DNA of 64,000 nucleotides, taken from Streptomyces sp. SM10 (lineage in GTDB: Bacteria > Actinomycetota > Actinomycetes > Streptomycetales > Streptomycetaceae). The position numbers and the translations under genes were made by a program. The notes under the pieces are model-generated. The model ran no database searches. It saw only the letters and a program-made list of their open reading frames with translations, and was not told where the DNA came from. Below, in pieces: positions 45,497 through 54,140 of this stretch (its first letter is position 1; each line of letters starts with the position of its first letter). Location: NCBI RefSeq assembly GCF_002910915.1, contig NZ_NEUF01000048.1:186001-250000 (forward strand). The letters run 5' to 3'.

Positions 45497-47272
45497 GTGT
45501 CGCGTGCTGTGTCCAGGTTCCGCCGTCCCCTCACCCTGCTCGCCGGGGCCGCGCTTCTCGCCCCGCTCGCCCTGACGGCCCCTCCGTCCGCGTCGGCGGC
45601 GGACCGGTACACCGTCACCCCGCTGGAGTTCACCGTGCGGGCCGGCGAGCGGTCCTGCACCGTCGACGCCGACCTCTACCGTCCGGCCGGAGCCGACGCG
45701 CAGCACCCCGCCCCGGCCGTCCTCGCCACCAACGGTTTCGGCGGCAGCAAGGACGACGGCTCCACCGACGTCATCGGCAGGTCCTTCGCCGAGCGCGGAT
45801 ACGTCTCGCTCGTCTACTCGGGCCTGGGCTTCGGCGAGTCCGGCTGCCTCATCACGCTCGACGACCCGGCGATCGACGGCAAGGCGGCCTCGGGACTCGT
45901 CGACTTCCTCGCCGGCACGCGGGCCGCCGACGACGGGACCAAGGCCGACTACGTCACCTCCGACGCACCGGGCGACCCCGTGGTCGGCATGATCGGCGGC
46001 TCGTACGGCGGCGCCATCCAGATGGCGACCGCCTCCGCCGACCACCGGGTCGACGCGCTCGTCCCCCTGATCACCTGGAACGACCTGGCGTACTCGCTCG
46101 CCCCCAACAGCACCGGGGCGGCCCGAGGGGTCTCCTCCGGCACGCCCGGCGTCTTCAAGTGGCAGTGGACCAACGGCTTCTACCTGATGGGCGAGGCGCA
46201 GCCGCTTCTGGTCCCTGGCCTGGACCCCTCGCGCTTCGGCAGTCTGCGCTGCCTGCACTTCGCCGCGAAGGCCTGCGACACCATCCGCCTCCTGAACTCC
46301 GGCCGCTACCCCGCCGCCGCGACGCAGGAGATGCTGACGTACGCGCGGAGCGTCTCACCGGCCTCCTACCTGTCCGGAGTCACCGCGCCGACCCTGCTGG
46401 TCCAGGGGCAGGCCGACAGTCTGTTCAACCTCAACGAGGCCACCGCCACCTACCGGGCACTGGAGGCCCAGGGCACCACGACGAAGATGATCTGGCAGGC
46501 CTGGGGCCACAGCGGCGGGCAGGTCCCCGGCGAACTCGACCTCGGCCAGGGGAACCTGGGGACGAGTTACGTCGGACAGCGGATCCTCGCCTGGTTCGAC
46601 CGCTACCTCCACCATGACGAGGACACCGTCACCGGGCCCGAGTTCGCCTACTACCGCGACTGGGAGAGCGGCTACGGCACGGCGGACGCCGTACCCGCCC
46701 CGTCCCGCACGATGTACCTCTCCGGCGACGGCGCCCTCGTGGACAGCCGCGCGAAGGTCACCCGCGGCAGCCGCCAGTACACCAACTGGCCCCTGCCGAC
46801 CAGCCACTCCGAGAGCTCCCTCGCCGGGATCATCGGACTCCCCGACCCGGCGCCGTACGACACCAAGGGCACGCACCTCGCCTGGACCAGCGCCCCGCTG
46901 ACCGCCCCGGTCGACGTCGTCGGCGCACCGAAGGCGACCCTGAAGGTCGTCTCCCGGAAGACGGAACGAGTCCAGAACAGCGGCGACGCCGCGGACAAGC
47001 TCGTCCTGTTCGCGAAGGTCTACGACGTGGCGCCCGACGGGACCCAGAAACTGGTGAACCGCCTGGTCGCCCCGGTGCGCGTCCCCGACGTGACCCGCCC
47101 CTTCACCGTCGAGCTGCCCGGTATCGTGCACCGCTACGAGGCCGGACACCGGCTGCGCTTCGTGATCGCCGGGAGCGACACGGCGTACTTCGGCAACCGG
47201 GGCGTCAAACCGGTCACCGTCGTCAGCGCTCCCCAGGACACCGGAGTGCTGGAGCTCCCCGTGGTCGGCTGA
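45497..47272 (+). CDS. Secreted CocE/NonD-type acyl esterase or X-Pro dipeptidyl peptidase
   Basis: About 591 residues. A Sec signal (LTLLAGAALLAPLALTA, cleavage after ASA) is followed by an alpha/beta-hydrolase with Ser169 in MIGGSYGGAIQ, TLLVQGQADSLFN (Asp) and AWGHSGG (His). A C-terminal jelly-roll domain (about residues 400-591, ending LRFVIAGSDTAYF) follows. This is the S15/CocE architecture. The preferred GTG at 45497 has GGAGG five bases upstream; the frame is open to 45485. It lies behind a TetR-like operator. Whether it is an esterase or a dipeptidyl peptidase cannot be told. Confidence 0.85.
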   Translation: MSRAVSRFRRPLTLLAGAALLAPLALTAPPSASAADRYTVTPLEFTVRAGERSCTVDADLYRPAGADAQHPAPAVLATNGFGGSKDDGSTDVIGRSFAERGYVSLVYSGLGFGESGCLITLDDPAIDGKAASGLVDFLAGTRAADDGTKADYVTSDAPGDPVVGMIGGSYGGAIQMATASADHRVDALVPLITWNDLAYSLAPNSTGAARGVSSGTPGVFKWQWTNGFYLMGEAQPLLVPGLDPSRFGSLRCLHFAAKACDTIRLLNSGRYPAAATQEMLTYARSVSPASYLSGVTAPTLLVQGQADSLFNLNEATATYRALEAQGTTTKMIWQAWGHSGGQVPGELDLGQGNLGTSYVGQRILAWFDRYLHHDEDTVTGPEFAYYRDWESGYGTADAVPAPSRTMYLSGDGALVDSRAKVTRGSRQYTNWPLPTSHSESSLAGIIGLPDPAPYDTKGTHLAWTSAPLTAPVDVVGAPKATLKVVSRKTERVQNSGDAADKLVLFAKVYDVAPDGTQKLVNRLVAPVRVPDVTRPFTVELPGIVHRYEAGHRLRFVIAGSDTAYFGNRGVKPVTVVSAPQDTGVLELPVVG

Positions 47273-47301
47273 CCGTCACCCGAACGGCCCTGCTCCACAG
47301 C

Positions 47302-47340
47302 TCCCCGGACCCGGGACGGAGTCATCCTGAGGTCCGGGGA
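47302..47340 (+). terminator. Possible terminator after the esterase
   Basis: Perfect 10-base arms TCCCCGGACC (47302-47311) and GGTCCGGGGA (47331-47340), with a 19-base loop. Confidence 0.45.
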
Positions 47341-47386
47341 CCCGCCGTTCCCCGGCCCCGGCACCAGGACCCAGGGAGGGCGGCTC

Positions 47387-47620
47387 ATGAGCCCCAAGGA
47401 CGTATCCAGCGGTAACTCGAGCGCCTTCACCCCGGCCAGGATCGCCGTGACGGTGCTGGCGGTGCTGACGATCGTCTTCATCTGCGTGAACACGGGGGAC
47501 GTCACCATCCGCGTCATCATCCCCAAGGTCACGATGCCGCTCTGGGCGGCGCTGCTGGGGGTCTTCGTGGCCGGCGGGCTCTGCGGGGCCTATCTCTTCC
47601 GCAGGCGCGCCGCACGGTAG
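47387..47620 (+). CDS. LapA-like (DUF1049) small membrane protein
   Basis: A 77-residue protein with two membrane helices (about residues 17-35 and 49-68) and a basic C-terminus FRRRAAR. The segment VNTGDVTIRVIIPKVTMPLW between the helices is typical of LapA-domain (DUF1049) proteins, which in Streptomyces are small membrane proteins of unclear function. GGGAGGG precedes the ATG. It is followed by a double hairpin. Confidence 0.7.
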   Translation: MSPKDVSSGNSSAFTPARIAVTVLAVLTIVFICVNTGDVTIRVIIPKVTMPLWAALLGVFVAGGLCGAYLFRRRAAR

Positions 47621-47622
47621 CG

Positions 47623-47681
47623 CGCCCCCGGCCGGCCGGGGGCGAGGAGCGCGCCGGGTGACACTCCGGCGCGCTCCTCGC
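47623..47681 (+). terminator. Double hairpin after the LapA-like gene
   Basis: A perfect 22-base palindrome (47623-47644) overlaps a second hairpin with 16-base perfect arms (47642-47657 and 47666-47681) and an 8-base loop. The two stems share three bases and so are mutually exclusive at the junction. Confidence 0.8.
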
Positions 47682-47819
47682 CGCCCCGCAGCCCGGTGGT
47701 GCACCGTCTTCCGCCGGGTGGGTGTGCGCCCGGCCTGAAAGGTGCCGCCGGGGGTACGCGCGTGTTCATCACCCGCTCCGGAGTACCGGACGGCGGCGGG
47801 CGGCGGAGAGGACACGGAC

Positions 47820-48908
47820 GTGCGTACTGTCGGAGTCGAGGAAGAGCTCCTGCTCGTCGACGCGGAGAGCGGTGACCCCCGGACCGTGTCGACAGCGGTA
47901 CTGGCCCTGGCGGAGCGCCGTGCCGGGGGTGGCTCCGCGTTCGAGTCGGAACTGCACGACCAGCAACTGGAGTTCGGCACCGAGCCGCGTGAGGCGATGA
48001 GCGATCTCGCCGAGGAGATCCGTCGCCGGCGGGCGGAGGCCGCCCGCAGCGCGGCCGAGGCGGGCGCGACGGTGGCGGCCCTCGCGACGTCTCCGGTTCC
48101 GGCCGGCCCCGCCATCGGGGAGGACGAACGGTACCGGTGGCTGGCTCAGCGGTTCGGACTGACCGCACAGGAGCAGCTGACCTGCGGCTGCCATGTCCAT
48201 GTGTCCGTGGAGTCGGACGAGGAGGGCGTCGCCGTGCTCGACCGGGTGCGCCCCTGGCTGCCGGTCCTGCTGGCGCTGAGCGCGAACTCCCCCTTCTGGC
48301 AGGGGCAGGACACCGCGTACGGCAGCTACCGCAACAGGGTCTGGGGCCGGTGGCCGTCGGCAGGACCGGTGGAGGTGTTCGGATCCGCGTACCGCTACCA
48401 CCAGCAGGTCAGGACCCTGGTCGACACCACGGTCCTGCGCGACAGGGGAATGATCTACTTCGACGCGCGCCTCTCGCACCGCTATCCCACCGTGGAGATC
48501 AGGGTGGCGGACGTATGCCTGGATCCGGCCGTCACCGTGCTGCTCGCCACGCTGGTCCGCGGCCTGGTCGAGACGGCCGCACGCGCCTGGCGGACCGGTG
48601 ACCCGCCGGACCCGGTCGCGGTGAGCCTCCTGCGCGTCGCTTCCTGGCAGGCCGCGCGATCGGGGCTGGAAGGAAGCCTGCTCCATCCCCTCACCATGAG
48701 CCCCGAGCCCGCCGCCGACGTCGCACGGGCGCTGCTGGCCCATGTGGGCGACGCCCTGGAGGACAGCGGGGACCTCGCGCCGGCGGAGAGGGCGCTGCGG
48801 AGCGTGCTGGACCTGGGCACCGGTGCCCAGGTCCAGCGGGAGCTGTTCCGGGGCTCGGGCAGTCTCCGGACCGTCGTCACCGAGTGCGCCGCCAGGACGC
48901 TCGGCTGA
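47820..48908 (+). CDS. ybdK: Glutamate-cysteine ligase 2 family (YbdK-type) protein
   Basis: A 362-residue ATP-grasp-like carboxylate-amine ligase of the GCS2/YbdK family. Marks are RTVGVEEELLLVD at the N-terminus, LTCGCHVHVSV with the active-site His residues, LALSANSPFWQGQDTAYGSY and the C-terminal VEIRVADVC. Enzymes of this family make weak gamma-glutamylcysteine or other gamma-glutamyl amides; actinomycetes use mycothiol, and one paralogue (EgtA) makes gamma-Glu-Cys for ergothioneine. No egt genes are nearby, so the product is open. The GTG at 47820 has GGAGAGGA upstream, which fixes the start. Confidence 0.85.
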   Translation: MRTVGVEEELLLVDAESGDPRTVSTAVLALAERRAGGGSAFESELHDQQLEFGTEPREAMSDLAEEIRRRRAEAARSAAEAGATVAALATSPVPAGPAIGEDERYRWLAQRFGLTAQEQLTCGCHVHVSVESDEEGVAVLDRVRPWLPVLLALSANSPFWQGQDTAYGSYRNRVWGRWPSAGPVEVFGSAYRYHQQVRTLVDTTVLRDRGMIYFDARLSHRYPTVEIRVADVCLDPAVTVLLATLVRGLVETAARAWRTGDPPDPVAVSLLRVASWQAARSGLEGSLLHPLTMSPEPAADVARALLAHVGDALEDSGDLAPAERALRSVLDLGTGAQVQRELFRGSGSLRTVVTECAARTLG

Positions 48909-49343
48909 CCGTGCGTCCGCAGCAGGGCGTGGACGGAGCCGCCGTCGGGCAGGCGAGGTGTCTCCACGGGCGTTCGGCGGCCGCGGGAGCGTCGCACGGA
49001 CGAGGCCGACGCGGTCCGTGCGACCTCGACGGCGCCCTGATCCCCGGGCGCCACGGCCGACTGCAACCCGCCGGTGACCGTCGCCGCCGTGGCGGACCGT
49101 GCCAGGGACGCCGTCGCCGCGCAGGACTCCGGCACGGTCGTCCGAGCGGGTGCGGACCGGCCGGAAAGGTGCGGGGGCAACCGCTGAAAGCCGGGACGAC
49201 CCCGGTCCTGGGCGGCGAGGATGCCGAGCCGGAACCGCCGGCCCGGTGACCGACCGGGGGTCCCGGCGGTGGCCGAGGCCCCCGCCGGCCGGACCCCTCG
49301 TCCAGGCCCACGGACGAGCCGTCTCAGCCGCGGCCGGCCGCGC
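48909..49343. other. 435-base stretch without a recognisable gene
   Basis: All six frames give Arg/Pro/Ala-rich sequence without family motifs and without good ribosome-binding sites. It lies between convergent genes. Unusual length for a convergent gap here suggests a lost gene, but nothing can be identified. Confidence 0.4.
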
Positions 49344-49697
49344 TCATGCGGACACGTTGCGGTCGACGTACTCGAAGACCGAGCCGTCCGGGTGGAGAGC
49401 GATCAGGTTGCGGCCCACCGGGGTGGGTACCGGGCCCGCGATGACCTTCGCACCCACCCTGGTCAGTGCCGCGTTGGCCTCGTCGACGTCCTTCACCGCG
49501 ATCGTCGCCGACACCTTGCGCAACACCTCCAGCTCCGCCTCGGGACCGCTCATCAGCAGAAAGCAGCCGATGGCGGCCACCGAGACCCCGCCGCGCTCGA
49601 AGCGCAGGGCCGGAGTGCTGGTCAGCCCCTCGTAGAAGGCCACCGAGGCCTCCAGGTCGTCGACGCAGATACGCAGCGTGGTTCCCAGGATCTCCAT
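49344..49697 (-). CDS. VOC/glyoxalase-fold small protein
   Basis: A 117-residue single VOC (glyoxalase/bleomycin-resistance fold) domain: TLRICVDDLEASVAFYEGLT at the N-terminus and GRNLIALHPDGSVFEYVD at the C-terminus. The His and Glu metal positions of active dioxygenases are not clearly conserved at the first site, so it may be a binding protein. The ATG at 49697 or GTG at 49703 could start it. Substrate unknown. Confidence 0.75.
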   Translation of the reverse strand: MEILGTTLRICVDDLEASVAFYEGLTSTPALRFERGGVSVAAIGCFLLMSGPEAELEVLRKVSATIAVKDVDEANAALTRVGAKVIAGPVPTPVGRNLIALHPDGSVFEYVDRNVSA

Positions 49698-49757
49698 GCC
49701 CACGAGGGTAGTTGCCGACCCGGCGCGATGTGATCGGTTCCCGCTCCCACCGCCGGA

Positions 49758-50567
49758 TCAGACCCGGCAGAGCAACTCGCCGTGCGGCACCATGAACCAT
49801 CCGTCGGGTTCCTCGCCCCAGGCGCGCCAGGCCTCCGCGATCTCCGTCAGCTGGTCCGGGCTCGCGTGCCCGCCGTCCACCGCCAGCTTCGCGTACACAG
49901 ACGCGGTCGTGCGGTCCGCCCACAGTCCGCTCCACCAGGCGCGGTTCTCGGGGGTGGCGAAGCACCAGGCCGCCGCCGTCGGGGTGATGTCGGTGAAGCC
50001 GGCCCGCCGGGCCCAGGACAGGAGCCGGCGGCCCGCGTCGGGCTCGCCGCCGTTGGCGCGGGCCACCCGGTCGTACAGCTCCTGCCACTCCCGCATCCCG
50101 GCTACTTCCGGATACCAGGTCATCGCCGCGTAGTCGCTGTCGCGGACCGCGACGACGCCGCCGGGCCGGGCCACGCGCCGCATCTCGCGCAGTGCCTGCA
50201 CCGGATCGCCCACGTGCTGGAGCACCTGATGGGCGTGGACGACGTCGAAGGAGTCGTCGGGGAAGTCCAGTGAGTGGACGTCCGCAATGGCGAACTCCAC
50301 GTTGTCCAGACCGCGTTCGGAGGCCGCAGCCGCCGCGCGGTCCAGGATGCCGCGGCTGGTGTCGACAGCGGTCACCCGGCCGGGCTCCACCAGCGCGGCG
50401 ATGTCCGCGGTGATGGTGCCCGGCCCGCAGCCGACGTCCAGAACCGCCTGGCCGGGGCGGAGTTCGGCGATGAGGTAGGCGGCCGAGTTGGTGGCGGTGC
50501 GCCACTGGTGCGAGCGCAGCACCGACTCGTGGTGGCCGTGGGTGTAGACGGCGGATTCCTTCGGCAT
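49758..50567 (-). CDS. SAM-dependent methyltransferase
   Basis: A 269-residue class I methyltransferase. SAM-binding motif I is AVLDVGCGPGTITADIA, with the acidic end of motif II in VTAVDTSRGIL and post-motif III in MRRVARPGGVVAV. It resembles the UbiE/COQ5-like group methylating small molecules. Start at the ATG 50567 after GAGGA. It stands alone between the VOC and PAP2 genes on the minus strand. Substrate unknown. Confidence 0.85.
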   Translation of the reverse strand: MPKESAVYTHGHHESVLRSHQWRTATNSAAYLIAELRPGQAVLDVGCGPGTITADIAALVEPGRVTAVDTSRGILDRAAAAASERGLDNVEFAIADVHSLDFPDDSFDVVHAHQVLQHVGDPVQALREMRRVARPGGVVAVRDSDYAAMTWYPEVAGMREWQELYDRVARANGGEPDAGRRLLSWARRAGFTDITPTAAAWCFATPENRAWWSGLWADRTTASVYAKLAVDGGHASPDQLTEIAEAWRAWGEEPDGWFMVPHGELLCRV

Positions 50568-50663
50568 GGCCGTACGTCCTCTCTCGGACCTCAGTCGCAG
50601 GCGATGGACCAAAGGTACGCCGCGGTGTCGTATCCTGAGATGGGTGTCTTGAGATGTGGACAG

Positions 50664-52160
50664 CTACACCGGCATCGGGCAGTACACCGTCAGCGCCTCC
50701 GGCAGTTTGTCGATCAGCAACTCCTCTCCGGAGTGCGCGACTTCACCGTCGTAGGCGTACGGGGTGCCCGGGGTGAGGCCGGCCAGTTTCACCCTGCGGC
50801 GCCGTACGGCCGCATGGACGGGTGACCGCGTCAGGGGGCCGGCGATCGCCGCGGCGAGCAGCCGGAGTCCGGGGGTCCGGCCGCCGTGGACCACGCGTAC
50901 GTCCAGCAGTCCGTCCGCCAGGTTGTGCCGGCGGCCCGGAGCGGGGCCCACCCGCTGGAACAGTCCGTTGCCCACGAAGAGCAGCCACAACGGCCTGCGC
51001 CTTCCCTGTAGTTCGGCGGTCAGCGGGCGGGCGCCGCGGAGCGCCTCGAAGGCCGCGAGCACACCCGCTGGCCAGCCCCCGATCCTGGGCGCCCAGTGCT
51101 CGCGCGTCCGCACCAGCTCCGGGTAGACGCCCAGGCTGAAGGCGTTGAGGAAGTAGCCGTGCGCCCCGCCCGGCCCCTGCGGGCCCGGCCGGAACCGGCC
51201 CAGATCGACCCGGACCGCGTCGCCCGCGGTGAGTGCCGTCGCCGTCTCGTGCACGGTCTCGATGCCGAGGTCGTAGGCGAAGTGGTTGAGGGTCCCGCCG
51301 GGGAACACGGCGAGCGGCACGCCATGGGTCGCCGCGACGGCCGCCGCCATGTTGACGGTTCCGTCGCCGCCGCACACGCCCAGAGCCCTGCCCTCCCGTG
51401 CCGCCTTCTCCAGGCACGCGGACAGGTCGGCGGGGGCGCACTCCACCGTCTCCGCGAGCGGCAGCGCGTCGCGGATCACGGCCGCCGCCGCGGTCGCGGA
51501 CCCGGACTCCCGGTTGACGACCACGACCAGTTCCCGGCCGTCCGGCAGGGCCGGGGCCTCGGCCGGCGGCCGACCCGGGGCGGGCAGCTGTCCACGGGTC
51601 GGTACGACGCCCCGCAGGGCGAACGCCGCCCCTACGCCGAGCGCCGCACCGGCGACGACATCGCTCGGATAGTGGACGCCGGTGTAGACGCGTGACGCGG
51701 CCACCGCCAGCGCCACCGGGGCGACGACCGCGCCCCATCCCTTGGACTCCAGGGCGACGCCCGTCGCGAAGGCCGCGGCGGACGCCGCGTGCCCCGAAGG
51801 GAAGGACGTGGTGAACGGCTGGCGCTTCAGCTGCCTTATGACCGGGACCAGGTCCACTATCGGGCGCTCTCGGCGGATCGCGCCCTTGCCCACGGTGTTG
51901 ATCGCGGCAGAGGCCACGGCCAGCGAGGCCACTCCGCGCAGCGCCGCCCTGCGGGACCTCGCGCTGGAGCCCAGCGCGGCCATCCCCGCGGCGGCCCCGA
52001 ACCACAGCAGGCCGTGGTTGGCGCTGCGGCTCAGCCGTGGCAGGACCGGCTCGGCGCCGGGCCAGTGTCTTTCGGCCACGCGCTGGAACACGGCAAGGTC
52101 GCGCTGGTGGAACCAGGCCCGCATGCGGCCGGGAGGAGGGAGACTGCTCGTTGTCGACAT
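50664..52160 (-). CDS. Fused PAP2 phosphatase-diacylglycerol kinase
   Basis: A 498-residue bifunctional lipid enzyme. The N-terminal half is a PAP2 membrane phosphatase with its three motifs: KGAIRRERP, SFPSGHAAS and ASRVYTGVHYPSD. The C-terminal half (from about residue 205) is a diacylglycerol/sphingosine-kinase-like domain with CGGDGTVNMAA and FPGGTLNHFAYD. Such fusions can dephosphorylate phosphatidate-type lipids and rephosphorylate diacylglycerol-type lipids. The fused form is known in actinomycetes. ATG at 52160. The long antisense-compatible frame above 52160 is rejected because the PAP2 N-terminus starts here. Confidence 0.88.
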   Translation of the reverse strand: MSTTSSLPPPGRMRAWFHQRDLAVFQRVAERHWPGAEPVLPRLSRSANHGLLWFGAAAGMAALGSSARSRRAALRGVASLAVASAAINTVGKGAIRRERPIVDLVPVIRQLKRQPFTTSFPSGHAASAAAFATGVALESKGWGAVVAPVALAVAASRVYTGVHYPSDVVAGAALGVGAAFALRGVVPTRGQLPAPGRPPAEAPALPDGRELVVVVNRESGSATAAAAVIRDALPLAETVECAPADLSACLEKAAREGRALGVCGGDGTVNMAAAVAATHGVPLAVFPGGTLNHFAYDLGIETVHETATALTAGDAVRVDLGRFRPGPQGPGGAHGYFLNAFSLGVYPELVRTREHWAPRIGGWPAGVLAAFEALRGARPLTAELQGRRRPLWLLFVGNGLFQRVGPAPGRRHNLADGLLDVRVVHGGRTPGLRLLAAAIAGPLTRSPVHAAVRRRRVKLAGLTPGTPYAYDGEVAHSGEELLIDKLPEALTVYCPMPV

Positions 52161-52397
52161 GGGACAGCGAATACCCTGCGACCGGGTGGTGAACCAGGAG
52201 GCGCGCGCAGGCCGCCCGATCGGCTCCTGGTCGAATCCCGCCGGACTCCCGGGTGAAACATGCGAAGTGCGGTGGTTTGCCCCTCTCCGGCCCGCTCCGT
52301 CGTACCGCGGGCGTTGCCCGGACAAGTTCCCTGCCGTTAGCCTGCGTTCGTGATTCCGGCCATTGGCCGGAGTGTCGAACGAGATTGGCGGGCGATC

Positions 52398-53171
52398 ATG
52401 GGGCGACTCGTCCCTGCGGTGACCAGGGCGCTGGATGTTCTCGAACTCTTCCTCCAGGGCGAGGGAACCCTGTCCGCTCCCGAGGTCACGCGCAAGCTCC
52501 AACTGCCGCGGACCACCGTCCACGAACTGCTCACCACGCTCGCCGCACGGTCCTACCTGGTCACGGTCCCGGAGCAACCCGGCCGCTACCGGCTGGGCGT
52601 GCGTACCTACCAGCTCGGCAGCCGCTACGCCGAGCAGCTCGACCTCGCGGCCGAGGGCCAGCAGGTCGCCCGCGAGGTCGCCGAGACCTGTGGCGAGACC
52701 GTCCACGTGGCGATCCTGGAGGACACCGAGGTGATCTACATCGCCAAGGTGGACTCCACCCACGCCGTCCGCATGGTCTCGGCCGCCGGCCGCAAGCTCC
52801 CCGCCCACTGCACCTCCGTCGGCAAGCTGCTGCTCGCCGCGCTGCCGGAGCCGGAGCTCGACGTCCGACTCGACGGACGCGAGCTCATCGCCATGACCGA
52901 CAACAGCCTCACCGAACCCGGCGAGCTGAGGGCCGCGCTCGCTGTTGTCCGCAAGCGGGGCATAGCGGTCGAGCACCGGGAGTCGAACCCCGACGTCAGC
53001 TGTGTGGCCGCGCCTGTCAGGGACCGGTCCGGGCGGGTCGTCGCCGCGCTCTCCATCTCCGTACCGATGATCCGCTGGAGCGAGGAGCGCGAGGCGGAAC
53101 TCGCGCAGCTCGCGGCGGGCGGCGCCGACGCGCTGTCCGGTCGGCTGGGACACCACCGGAGCCAGATGTGA
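52398..53171 (+). CDS. IclR-family transcriptional regulator
   Basis: A 257-residue IclR regulator: an N-terminal winged helix (AVTRALDVLELFLQ and LPRTTVHELLTTLAA) and a C-terminal effector domain with AVRMVSAAGRKLPAHCTSVG and RGIAVEHRESNPDVSCVAAP. It overlaps the SMP-30 gene in GTGA, so they form one unit. The pairing implies control of sugar-acid lactone use. The ATG at 52398 matches the usual start of this family; a GTG at 52350 is possible. Confidence 0.88.
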   Translation: MGRLVPAVTRALDVLELFLQGEGTLSAPEVTRKLQLPRTTVHELLTTLAARSYLVTVPEQPGRYRLGVRTYQLGSRYAEQLDLAAEGQQVAREVAETCGETVHVAILEDTEVIYIAKVDSTHAVRMVSAAGRKLPAHCTSVGKLLLAALPEPELDVRLDGRELIAMTDNSLTEPGELRAALAVVRKRGIAVEHRESNPDVSCVAAPVRDRSGRVVAALSISVPMIRWSEEREAELAQLAAGGADALSGRLGHHRSQM

Positions 53172-54022
53172 GCAGGTCTCCCGAGGTGGCCGTCGCCGTG
53201 CGGGAGCAGGCGGAGCTGGGCGAAGGCCCCACCTGGGACCAGGCCGCAGGGCGCCTGATCTGGGTCGACATCCTCTCCGCCCGCGTCCACACCTACGAGC
53301 CGTCGACCGGTCGCCGTACGGTCATGGCCACGGGGCAGCACGTGGGAGCGGCGAAGCCGCGGTCCGGCGGCGGCCTGGTGGTCGTCCTGCGGGACGGCGC
53401 GGGACTGTACGACGCCGACGGCTCCTTCGCGTGGCTGGTCCACGACCCCGTCCCGGGGCGGCGGGGCAACGACGCGGCGGTGGCTCCGGACGGCGCTCTC
53501 TGGGCGGGCACCATGCGCTACGACGAGGCGGAAGGGGGCGGCAGCCTGTCCCGGATCGCCCCGGACGGCGCGGTGAGCCGCGTCCAGGACGCGGTGACGG
53601 TCAGCAACGGCACCGGATGGAGCCCGGACGGCCGGCTGATGTACTACGTCGACACCCCCACGCGGCGTGTCGACGTCTTCGACGTGGACGGAGAGCGCGT
53701 CCTGAACCGGCGCCCCTTCGCCGACGTCGGACAGGGGGCCGGGTGGCCCGACGGGCTGACCGTGGACGCCGAGGGCTGTGTGTGGGTCGCCTTCTGGGAC
53801 GGTGCGGCACTACGGCGCTACACCCCCGACGGCCGGCTGGACCGGGTCGTGGAGCTGCCGGTCCGGCGCCCCACGGCGTGCGCGTTCGGCGGGCCCGGTC
53901 TCCGCGACCTGTACGTGTCCACCGCCCGGACGGGCCTGGACGCCCCCCACCCGCTGTCGGGCTCCCTGCTCGTCCTGCCGGACGCGGGGCAGGGTCTGCC
54001 GGGGACGCCGTTCGCCGGATGA
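53168..54022 (+). CDS. SMP-30/gluconolactonase-family lactonase
   Basis: A 284-residue six-bladed beta-propeller of the SMP-30/gluconolactonase/LRE family, hydrolysing aldonolactones to aldonic acids. Metal-site residues are in ELGEGPTWD (Glu), RGNDAAVAPDG (Asn, Asp), SNGTGWSPDG and WPDGLTVDAEG (Asp), which corresponds to the usual E-N-N-D calcium/zinc set. GTG start overlaps the IclR stop. No transporter or dehydrogenase is next to it, so the sugar is unknown. Confidence 0.88.
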   Translation: MSRSPEVAVAVREQAELGEGPTWDQAAGRLIWVDILSARVHTYEPSTGRRTVMATGQHVGAAKPRSGGGLVVVLRDGAGLYDADGSFAWLVHDPVPGRRGNDAAVAPDGALWAGTMRYDEAEGGGSLSRIAPDGAVSRVQDAVTVSNGTGWSPDGRLMYYVDTPTRRVDVFDVDGERVLNRRPFADVGQGAGWPDGLTVDAEGCVWVAFWDGAALRRYTPDGRLDRVVELPVRRPTACAFGGPGLRDLYVSTARTGLDAPHPLSGSLLVLPDAGQGLPGTPFAG

Positions 54023-54140
54023 GCGCCCGGTGGCCGGGATGCGTATTTCTGCCGCTTTCCGCAGCCGGTGCGCGGGCGGACGCCGGGGAACCTCCGTATA
54101 AAGGGGCCTGAGGGCTACGCAGGCGGAGGGAGGCCCCGGG

